A DNA stretch of 13,334 nt, from the NCBI GenBank assembly GCA_001430745.1, contig KQ482057.1, forward strand, positions 1,214,077-1,227,410. The letters run 5' to 3'. The translations under genes were made by a program, and so were the position numbers. Origin of the DNA: Auxenochlorella pyrenoidosa (Eukaryota; Chlorophyta; Trebouxiophyceae; Chlorellales; Chlorellaceae). Shown here piece by piece: positions 1-7,712 of the stretch. The notes beneath the pieces are model-generated. The model worked only from the letters and a program-made list of their open reading frames with translations. It had not been told where the DNA came from and made no database searches. The number at the start of each line of letters is the position of its first letter. The stretch's first letter is position 1.

Positions 1-2228
1 CATGCGGGTGCCCATGCCGCGCAGCATGCCCCGCAGCCCCGCCCCCCCCCGCACGACGCACTTGTGCGGCAGCGTGGCCGTGTTGTACTCCTCCATGAAG
101 TCCTTGAACAGCTCCTTCTCCTCGCTGCGGGGCATCGCCTCTAGGTCGATGTTCTTCACCTGCAGTGAGGAGGGTGGGGGGCGTGGGCGAGCGGCAAAGC
201 AAGGGGCGGTGGGGGCCGCAGGGTGTGCAGGGCTACCAGGGACAGGGCGGGCATGCAAGGCTTGCAGGGGGGTCAAGGGTGTGCCAGGCGCCAGGAGCGC
301 CCATTGCGTGCCGGGGGTGTGCCCCGCGGGGCAGCAGGGACCAGCAGGCTGCTGAGCGCCTGAAAACCACAGCGGATGCTCAGTCGCTGCGGCACGGCCC
401 ATCAGGTGCCCCAGCGCTGCGGCGCGCCCAGCGCAGGCGGCCGCCCTGGGAGGGGCGGGCGGGGGCGCACCTCGATGGCCCACAGCTGGAACTCTGGGCG
501 CTTGGAGTAGAGGTCTGTCTCGCGGATGATGCCGTACTTGCCATACTCCTGGCCAATGGCGCCCTGCAGGGGGGGTGGGGGGGAAAGCACGCGACAGGGG
601 TGGGAAAGCGCGACGCGAGGCGGTGCAGGTGTGGTGTGCGCGGCAGGTGTTTTGCCATGCTGGCCTTGCATGGGGTCAGCCGGGCACTGGACGAGGAGCA
701 GGCAGCGCCGGCCGCGCGCGACCCTGCGCGACTCCCAGCAGCCCGCCCACCTGCGCGCCCTGCTTGGCCTTGGCCTTGTCCTTGCGCCGCTCCCTCTTCT
801 CCTTCTTGCCCCGCCGCTCCTTCTCTTTGCGCCGCTTCTTGTCCTTGTCCTTGCTGCCCCGCTTGCGCTCCTTCTTCTCCTTGCGGCCGCGCTTGGGCGA
901 GGGCGAGCGGGAGCGCGAGGCGCGCCGCTTCTTGCCGCCGCTCCTCCGCCGGCTGCGCTCGTCCTCGCTGCCGCCGCTGCCCTCGCTGCCGCTGCTGCCC
1001 CCGCTGCCGCTGGGGTCTGAGCCGCTGCCGCTGCCGCTGTCGCTGTCGCTGCTGCCGCTGCTGTCCTCCTCGCGCTGCCGCTTCTTTTTCTTCTCCTTGT
1101 CCTGCAGCAGCAAGCAGTGGGCCGGGGGCGAGGCAGCCAGGGAGGCTGAGGCCGCATGGCGCATGCTCGCTTAGTGTGCACGAGGCGGGAGAGGCGCGCC
1201 CAGCGATCACCACAAATCCCGTGCCGAACCATCCAGCTCATCGTGCTGCCAGCCAAGGGCTGCAGGAGATCCCCAGTTCAAGGCAGACAGAAGCAAGTGA
1301 CACGTCGGCAGGGTGGCGCGCGGTGCCGCCCGGTCCCACCTTGTCCTTGCGCCGCCGCTCCGGCCTGCCCGACTGCAGGTGCAGCTGGTGCCGCCGCCGC
1401 TCCTTGTGCAGCTTGGACAGCTCGTCCGCCTTGGCCACCTGACACGAGGGTCGGGGTGGGGAGGGGTGGGGTGGGGCGGAGCAATTAGCGAAGGCAACCC
1501 GGGGGGCAAGCATGCAGCCAGGGCAGGGCAGATGTTGCATCCTGGCAGGCCGCGAGGCGCAGAGCACTCGGGGTGCTGGGCACACCTGGAAGCGGCGCAG
1601 CATGGTCAGCGCGCGTTCCTCATCCCAGTTGCACTCCTGCAAGCGGCGCGCAATAGGATCAGGGGCATCGGTTTGCTGCTGCAATACGCCGGGATCGGCT
1701 TGGGTGCGAGCGGCAAGCGCTGGCCCACGGTCAAAAAGCTTTGCTGCGGCTGGCCCCTGTTGCAGGCTTCAGCTGGCGCTAGACATTCAGGTTAGTGCAG
1801 CACAAATTCGTACAGTCGGATTAATCCAAACGTATTGCCATACTATCGCCATGCCGTCCATGTCATTTGCATACGCACGCCTCGCCCACCTGCAGCGCGA
1901 CTGCCCGCACGGTGGGCCCCAGCGCCGGCAGCAGCAGGTGCAGGCGCTCCATGGCCCGCCTCTCCTTCTCCTTCTGCTGCTTCTCCATGTGCTTGGCCAC
2001 CTGTACAACGCAGAACAACGGGCACAAAGGCACAGCGAGCTTGGCAAGCGAGTCCCACTGGGCCGCTGGCGCCGCCAACGCCACCGCTTCCGGCACCCCA
2101 CGCCTGCGGCCGCTCTGGCGCCTCCGGTGCCCTCTTACCATGGACTGTCCACGGTTGTCGGGAACATTGGGCCCGCCGCGCGTGTACAGCTGCTCGCCCG
2201 GCTGGGCGCCCTCTGTGGCGGCAGCCAT
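1..2228 (-). CDS. SCI1-like lysine/arginine/serine-rich nuclear protein (3' end beyond window)
   Basis: Partial gene on the minus strand. Inferred exons are 2228-2139, 2000-1890, 1678-1586, 1438-1340, 1101-751, 563-471 and 159-62; all inferred introns are GT-AG and the phases agree. The start is the ATG opening MAAATEGAQPGEQLYTRGG. At least 312 residues are visible. Residues about 31-131 are charged and helical, with a small segment (DPIARRLQECNWDEERAL, from about 73) faintly like a UBA/CUE fold. Residues 132-248 are a low-complexity S/G/E block followed by an SRSRSPSPKRGRK/KKRRKEKE basic block, suggesting a nuclear, RNA-associated protein. Residues 249-312 carry the conserved part: YGKYGIIRETD, KRPEFQLW, then EEKELFKDFMEEYNTATLPHK. 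From recalled family patterns, this matches a eukaryote-wide family annotated as SCI1-like (style cell-cycle inhibitor 1), whose biochemistry is poorly known. The last visible exon probably ends at 62 at a GTGCGT donor, because reading through gives a G/R-rich tail unlike the family. Family assignment is moderate; gene reality is strong. Confidence 0.75.
751..1101 (-). repeat. Low-complexity coding tract (Ser/Gly then Arg/Ser/Lys) in exon 5 of the SCI1-like gene
   Basis: This single 117-codon exon encodes a biased-composition region. It starts with DKEKKKKRQ, passes through many SDSGSGSGSD-type units, an SRSRSPSPKRGRK patch, and a long KD/KR/KE-rich stretch. It resembles the disordered RS or charged regions of splicing-associated nuclear proteins. 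The G+C bias also opens long meaningless frames in all other phases here. No homology call should rest on this region, since low-complexity matches would be spurious. Confidence 0.8.
1453..1476 (+). other. Five G4 runs with single-base loops, antisense to an SCI1-like intron
   Basis: Runs of four G at 1453-1456, 1458-1461, 1463-1466, 1468-1471 and 1473-1476 are separated by T, A, T and T. On the minus (gene) strand this is the C-rich tract before the acceptor at 1439. The G-rich strand is the template strand for this gene, so a DNA quadruplex, not an RNA one, could form during transcription. Confidence 0.7.
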
Positions 2229-2896
2229 CGTGGCTGGCTCTGCACTCGACAGCCGCAAGTGGGTACTTGATCGCAAAGCGGAGATGACAGAGACCTTCTG
2301 GCAACCCCTTCTTGCAAGTGGACACTGCTCAGCGCTTCTGTTTCCTTTCGAGGCGGAAGCTGGCAGTAAGAACAAATAGGGTGCTCAAAGAAGAAAGAAA
2401 AAAGTCACGGCGCAGTCGACTGGGCGCCCATCAGGCGGGCGGTGAGCACCGGGCGGAGCGGGCCGCAGCGGGATGGAGCGGTCTTGTGGCAAGGGTCGAG
2501 CAGGAAGAGGCAAACTATACAGGTCATGTTCAAACATCAAACCTCAAATCAGGGACGGCAGTAAGTGTCAGGTAGACCGCACGAGGCAGTGAAGCAATCG
2601 GGGTGGGGCCGCAACAAGCGCCGGGGCAGTGCGCATGCAGTCGATGCTTTGTGACCCCCCCTAGGCTTCCAGACCAGAACACAATAGGTGCAGGACTGCT
2701 TCATGCATCACAAGGTTGACCAGACGTAAGCGTTGACACCAGCTGCAGCGCTCCCTGTGCGCATGGCGGCACGCTGGTAGTGCCATGCCGTGCCTGCTGC
2801 CGCCGCCGCCGCCCTTCTGGCAGCACGTCACTGCGCTCTTAGCAGTCTAGCAGCGCCCACCTTCTCCGCAGCTGTTCCCGCTCCACACCACAGTGC
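2229..2896. promoter_or_regulatory. Divergent intergenic region between the SCI1-like gene and SURF2
   Basis: The 668 bp between the two start codons contain no convincing gene and must hold both 5' UTRs and promoters. The part around 2340-2420 is clearly more A-rich than its surroundings (a purine run with AAGAAGAAAGAAAAAAG). I saw no clear TATA box; CTATAC near 2514-2519 is the closest match. A shared bidirectional promoter is an inference from the head-to-head layout. Confidence 0.5.
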
Positions 2897-4675
2897 ATGC
2901 GAGCCATGGCGGCGCCACAAGAGGTGCAGGACATTGTGGCAGCTCACGCTCCCCACTTCTCGGTGGTCGAGGAGGACGGGCGCGTGAAGATCAAGTGCGA
3001 GCTCAACGGCCACACCTTCCCGGCGCGGGCTGACGCCCTTGAGGCCTTTGTCAGGTGCGCCGCCTGTGGCGATGCTCGCCGCCTGCCTGAGCCAGCTGTG
3101 GATGGGACTTTAAGATAGCTGCTCTTGTGGATTCCTACTGTCACAAGTTGGCCTACTGGAGGCCGCGCACTGCTTGCTGCTTTTGACGGCCCCGCCCTGT
3201 GGCATGTGTGGAAGCCCACTCGACTCCTCCCTTCCCACCCTTCCCATTCATGCAGCGGCAAGAAGTATGCCAAGCTGGTCAAGGATGCCAAGCTGGACGT
3301 GGACCTCAACAAGTGAGGGCCATGATGTGTGCCCGGCCACAGCCGCCCGGCTGCTCGGCACGACTGCTGTCGCCCGCTTGGTCGGCATGCTGCAACTCCC
3401 ACTGCAGCACCCCACTTGCATTCTGGGGCCCCTTTCTGCCTCGCGATATCAACCGATGATCTGCTGCTCACACCCCCTGCCTGAACCCCCACCCCTAGGT
3501 ACGAGCCCTTCATTGTGCGGTCGAAGAACCTGCCAGGCATGCTGTTCTGCGCCCTGACCGGCGAGCTGCTCAATGCTCGGCTGAACGAGGTCAAGGCGCA
3601 TCTCAAGGGCCGCAAGTTTGGCCGCGCCAAAGGTGAGGAGGACCCCAGGGCCTGCTTCCTCCTCTGACCTGGGGTTACGCCGGCAGACGCACCCAGTGGG
3701 CACGCTTGGGGGTGTCTCGAGGCGCCGCGGTGGGTGTGGCAAGGAGGGGACCACGCCCGTGCATGGCTCCGCATGGGCAGCCTGTTGGGCAGCCGGGCGC
3801 TGCCCTGCAGATGCCGTTCCGGCCGCCCGGTTGCCAGACCCACAGCACACCCAGCTACCTGCTTCGCGAAGGGCCTGTTGGTACTGCGTAGCCACCTCTT
3901 GCACCGCCCCTCTGCTGCCGCTGCCGCTGCCGCTGCCCTGCAGAGCGGTTTGAGGCTGATGAGCAAGAGCTGCTGGAGGAGCCGGACATGGAGGAGGACA
4001 TGGTGGGCCCCTGCCTGCGCCGCCTGCACGCTTGCTGGCCCCGCCCACGGCCCCCTCGTGTGGCCGCTGCGAGGGGCAGGGAGCTGGGCGGCAGCTGGAG
4101 CATGGCACCATCAGATCCCTTGGCCCGTGCTCTCCGTCTGCTGTTTATTCATCTCCCAGCCACGAGGAGGGTCTGATGATGGCTGCCGCCTTCTGCTGGC
4201 TGCCTCTGTGCAGGAGGAGGATGGGCAGGAGGGCAGCGACGGCCCGGGCTTCTGGGTGCCCGAGGAGGTGCTGCAGGAGTATGAGATGGCGGATGCCGAG
4301 GGGCCAGAGGCCGCGGCAGCAGGCGAGCAGGCGCAGCAGGGCGAGGAGGGGGTCAGCGAGGGCGAGGAGGATGCGGCGGAGCAGGCAGGTGGCAAGGCGG
4401 GCAAGGCAGGCAAGCAGCGGCAGAAGCAGCAGAAGCAGCAGGAGCAGGAGGAGCAGCAGCAGGCAAGGGGCAAGGGGAAAGGGAGCAGGCATGCAGCAGC
4501 AGATGGTGGTAAGCAGCAGCAGAAGGCGGCAGGCGGCGGTGGTAAGCAGCAGCAGAAGGGCAAGCAGCAGAAGCAGCAGGGAGGACAGGAGCGGGGGCCG
4601 GCTAACGGCAGCGCAGGCGGCGGCGGCAGCGGCAAAGGCAAGGCGCCAAAGGCAAAGCGCGCCCGCACAGGCTGA
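2897..4675 (+). CDS. SURF2: Surfeit locus protein 2 (SURF2) homologue
   Basis: Five inferred exons: 2897-3054, 3256-3312, 3499-3632, 3944-4002 and 4214-4675. All introns are GT-AG with consistent phases, giving 289 residues. Two in-frame ATGs are possible; the second, at 2906 (GAGCCATGGCG), has the better context and would give 286 residues. The N-terminal half matches SURF2 in order: KIKCELNGHTFP, SGKKYAKLV, YEPFIV, FCALTGELLN and HLKGRKFGRAKERFE, closely parallel to the animal protein (GKKYQRLV ... FCKLT ... GRRY). The end of exon 4 and the start of exon 5 are acidic. Exon 5 carries a conserved-looking FWVPEEVL and then a Q/K/G-rich tail ending KAKRARTG, probably disordered and nuclear. SURF2 function is poorly defined; nuclear or nucleolar links have been reported for the animal protein. 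The gene is head-to-head with the SCI1-like gene and tail-to-tail with RPS26. Confidence 0.88.
4390..4660 (+). repeat. CAG-rich low-complexity tract encoding the Gln/Lys/Gly tail of SURF2
   Basis: Irregular repeats of AAGCAGCAGCAGAAG type encode units such as GKQQQKAAGGGGKQQQKGKQ. The frame is open only because CAG/AAG/GGC codons dominate. Such tracts are length-variable between strains. They produce long spurious minus-strand frames rich in Leu, Cys and Ala, which I left out. Confidence 0.75.
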
Positions 4676-5687
4676 GCCTGTGCCGCCTTGAATTGACACG
4701 CCCCGACAGCCCGGGGTTCCTTACGTCTGACTGCCTGCGCCCGCCACAGCATTCCTTCTGTGCATGCCATCTGTACCAGTCATGTGCCTGGCAGTGGACA
4801 AGGACGAGCCCAGACAAGTGCAGCAGCCGGTGCAACGGTGTGCCCACTGAGGTCATACGATGCGTCATTGAGAAGGGGGCGTTCTGTTGCATTCGAGCGG
4901 GCACCCCCGTGAGCTCAGCACAGCGATGCGAGCGGCGTGGCACGTGGGGCCCAGCCGGGGGCAGGGCACCTGGGGGGATTGGAACAAGCCCCTGTGCAAA
5001 CAGCGCCGCAGCCAGCCAATGTATGCTGGCAGGGACGAGCCAGGCGTGCAGGCTGAAGCTGCAGCTGCCGCCTACCACCCCAGTGCAACCTGCACGTGGC
5101 AGTCCAACACTCCACACCCGCAAGTCCTCGCCTTCACCCAGCCATTTATGAAATGGCCGGAAGGCGGCGGGATAAGGCTGCATTTGCAGCACGGATGCTT
5201 GCAGGCCAGCCTAGCCGGAATGGGCCACCCGGGAGCAACGTCTGCTGTGATCACCTCTGTACCAGCCCTGCCTCTCTGTGCAACGGGAAGGGTGTTACAC
5301 AGGGCCTCGACAGCCAGCATGGATGGCTCTGCTGCTAGGCTGCCGCTGGCAGGCCCTGCGTGCGCTGACTCCTCGCAGCGCGCCGCGGCTGCGCCGCTGG
5401 CCGGCGCCGCCGCAGCCGCCGCTCCTCAGCTGGGCTGCTTCTGCTGCTGCTGCGCGGCTGCCGCTTACTTGCTGCAGGGCGAGCAGCAGGGGCACGGGGG
5501 CGAGGCAAAGCATGTCAGCAGGCTGTGGTGCTTTCAAGCTGTCTCAGTGCTAGAGAGGGAGCGCATTGGCAGCGCCCAGCAGTCGTTCACTGGTGCTGCA
5601 CCGGCACCTACACATGCTCCTGGGCAGGAGGCACGAGGCTGGCAGTCGTGCTGTGCAGACAGCGCGCTGCTACATGCTGAAGCATGC
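4676..5687. other. Convergent 3' region between SURF2 and RPS26, no gene seen
   Basis: About 1 kb lies between the SURF2 stop and the proposed RPS26 stop. The open frames through it have unconvincing composition and no recognisable domain. I read it as two 3' UTRs. A minus-strand TGTAA at 5299-5295 suits the end of RPS26. No plus-strand TGTAA was found for SURF2. I saw no tRNA, snoRNA boxes or mobile element. Confidence 0.6.
5295..5299 (-). terminator. TGTAA polyadenylation signal of RPS26
   Basis: TGTAA on the minus strand (TTACA on plus), about 390 bp past the proposed RPS26 stop. TGTAA is the usual poly(A) signal in green algae. The motif is rare here: I found only three copies on either strand, each at a position that suits a gene end. 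Confidence 0.6.
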
Positions 5688-7453
5688 TCACCGGTCGCCA
5701 CGGTTGCCGAAGCCGGGGCTGCAGCGGGGTGGGCGGGGAGCAGCGCGGGGCAGATGAGGCATGCCCCGGGCACAGGCGCTGGCAAGCAGTGCGCTTGGTT
5801 GGCCGCCCGCACACGCACAGCCAGCCAGCTGCCACCGCGCATCGCTCCGTCCCCCGCAGAATCCCCTATAAAGTCAGAGTCGGTGCCGCGCCGGCATGGC
5901 CCAGCGCGCTCACCGCTTGGGCGGCTCGCGGTTGCGGCGGTCCTTGACGGAGCGCACGCGCACGATCTTGGAGTGGATGGCCGCCGACACGCAGTAGTAG
6001 ACCTTGCGGTAGATCTTGGGCAGGGCGTAGCCTGCGGGCGTGTGCGGGTGGGGTGGGGCCGGGCCATGAGAACTGGCAAACGGCACCTCGAGTGTACGGC
6101 AGGGGGAAGGGTGTGGAAGCGGGGGCGCCACGCCCGCATACTCGGCAGGGTGGTGTTGCAGCTGTTGCGGGTGTGCCATGCAGCGCCGCTTGCAGTCGCT
6201 TCGCAGCGCGGGTGCAGCGCTTGAGGGCACAGAGGGATTGGGCCTTCCCAGCGCAACGGCTGGCTCGCTGTGCCTGCTGCTGCTGTGCCTGCTGCTGCTG
6301 CCGCTGCTCCTGCTGCTTCCGCCACCACCACTTCACTGCTGCTGCCAATGCAGACTGTTGCCAGACGCACGGCGGGGCTGCTTCCTGCTTGCCGCCTGCT
6401 GCCCCTGGCCTGCCCCTCTGCCAGCTTCCTGTCGCGTGAGCCGCACGGGAGATGGGGGCGCGAGGGCTGACAGAAGAGGCTGCCACCACGCAGCCCAGCT
6501 GGACCCCGTCTCGGCCAGGCAGCGATTGATCTCGCAAAGCGTCGGGTGCTGCGCAGCAGCGGGTGCCGCAGGCGTGGGTGCTGCAGCGCGGCTGCTGCGG
6601 CTGGAATGCGCGCCAGGCTGGCATGTGCAGCGGCGCTCCAGCGGGCTGGCAACATCGCTGTACCCGCTGCATGCGCCGCGGTGGCGCGCCGGCTTGCTCC
6701 ACCCCTTCCGGCTGCTCGTGCGTCGCGATCCACGCCGGGCGCCGCGATGCCAGCGGCAACCGGCATCACGCACAGGCGTATGACTGTCCTGTGCCCGCCT
6801 GCCCAGCAGTAGGTGCAGGTGCAGCAAGCAGCGAACCCCTGCACAGGCCGGCAGCTGCGGGCAGCACCCACCGTCGATGGCGCACGCGTCCTGCAGATCG
6901 CGGATGGCCGAGGCATCCACCATGTTGCGCACGATGAAACGCTTGATGGCCTTGTCCTTGGGCACCATGGCCGCAGAGGACTCGCAGCGCACGCGCTTCA
7001 CGTGGCCTGCAGCAACAAGCGGCCGTGGCAGCGGGGGCGGTGGTGGTGGCTTTCAGAGCAGTCAGCTGCTTCGCTCCCTTGCGACGAATCTTCGCAGAGC
7101 GCAGACTTGAGCTTTGCGTCGGAGGGGATTGCGGCCTCCTGTAGCCCCCTCGCCAGCCGCCTGAGCAGCGGGCATGCTTGGCAGCGGCCATCACCCCTGC
7201 TGGGCCCTGCGTGCCGTGCACGGCGGTCGAAAGTGCTAGTGCCGCGCGCCGTGGGGTCCCCGGGCCACGTCGCGGCCATGCAAGGATGCGCCGTGGCAGG
7301 CGGGAGACTGCTGGCGGGCCTTGCCGGGCTCGAGGGTGTGCCCAGCCATCGAGGGAGTCGTTCTGGTGCGCGCACAGGCGCAGCCCGGGCCAGAGACCCC
7401 TGCTCACCGCGACCATGCTTGTTGCGCCCTCCGTTCCTCCGCTTCTTGGTCAT
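5688..7453 (-). CDS. RPS26: 40S ribosomal protein S26 (eS26)
   Basis: Minus strand. Exons are 7453-7408, 7006-6872, 6031-5914 and, as proposed here, 5718-5688, giving 109 residues. The protein starts [19 protein letters not shown] and continues [27 protein letters not shown] and [12 protein letters not shown], which is unmistakably eS26, a small-subunit protein near the mRNA exit site. If exon 3 is read through, the protein stops at TGA 5912-5910 after NREPPKR (100 residues). That stop overlaps a consensus donor (CG|GTGAGC). A pyrimidine-rich CTGCAG acceptor at 5719 opens a short exon adding PGFGNRGDR, in phase and like the yeast tail PPQRPRF-NREN. Two of the four usual zinc-ligand cysteines are replaced (RCESSAAM for Cxx[10 protein letters not shown] for CVSC). 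Identity is near certain; the last exon is about 75% likely. Confidence 0.93.
6032..6871 (-). other. Long second intron of RPS26 (840 bp)
   Basis: GTGGGT donor and CCCGCAG acceptor. It contains a CAG/GCA-rich tract (CTG on plus, 6273-6320). Because ribosomal-protein introns often host snoRNAs, I looked for box C (RTGATGA) plus box D (CTGA) pairs on the minus strand and saw none. Very long frames cross it on both strands but have no recognisable domain and run over RPS26 exons, so I treat them as chance. Confidence 0.65.
6273..6320. repeat. Imperfect CTG/CAG trinucleotide tract in RPS26 intron 2
   Basis: Runs of CTGCTGCTG interrupted by TGC/CCG/CTC units on the plus strand (CAG repeats in the RPS26 pre-mRNA sense). 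It lies within the intron, away from the splice sites. It is a probable microsatellite. Confidence 0.7.
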
Positions 7454-7712
7454 TTTGAGGGTGGTTGGGCGCTGCCTACACTGCGGAGCCCTGCGCAGCG
7501 TGAGAGAGGCAGGGCCGGGTCTGTGCAGGGCCTTTGGGCGGCATGCTGCCCAGCACGCCCAGCATATGAGAGAGGCAGGCCTCCCAGCCTGTTTGTCAGG
7601 TGTTCTGAATCCCAATTTGCCCCCGATCTCGCCCTGAAATTGCGGCGGCAAGCCCTGGTGCGTGTCACGCGCGACTGTCTGGGCAGCAGAAGCAGAGCCT
7701 CTTCAAGAGCCG
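7454..7712. promoter_or_regulatory. Compact divergent promoter between RPS26 and the FAD monooxygenase gene
   Basis: Only 259 bp separate the two start codons, so both 5' UTRs and promoters must overlap here. The exact 13-mer TGAGAGAGGCAGG occurs twice in the same orientation (7501-7513 and 7567-7579). Read on the RPS26 strand it is the pyrimidine-rich CCTGCCTCTCTCA. A CCCAATTT stretch near 7614 is CCAAT-like. No TATA box was seen. Assignment of these motifs to either gene is inference. Confidence 0.55.

Noticed and set aside
165..1442. 425-codon plus-strand open frame with Cys/Arg-rich repeats
   Set aside because: Antisense to the SCI1-like gene. Its CRCRCRCR-type repeats are the complement of the Ser/Gly/Lys low-complexity exon.
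4111..4770. Cys/Leu/Pro-rich minus-strand frame resembling a secreted cysteine-rich protein
   Set aside because: It is the complement of the CAG/AAG-rich SURF2 tail; the Cys and Leu richness is an artefact of the repeat.
4887..6224. 445-codon plus-strand open frame
   Set aside because: It starts in the SURF2 3' flank and runs antisense through RPS26 exons 3 and 4. Composition is Ala/Cys/Gly/Arg-rich without any domain; open by chance at high GC.
5534..6916. 460-codon minus-strand open frame
   Set aside because: It overlaps RPS26 exon 2, intron 2 and exon 3 in another frame. The eS26 exons explain the conserved signal, and the frame has no recognisable content.
6032..7407. Intronic snoRNA in RPS26
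   Set aside because: No paired box C (RTGATGA) and box D (CTGA) with flanking stem was visible on the gene strand in either long intron. H/ACA RNAs cannot be excluded by eye.
7662..7712. GTG start for the FAD monooxygenase, 17 codons upstream
   Set aside because: Nuclear genes use ATG. The first in-frame ATG at 7713 already yields a plausible plastid transit peptide.
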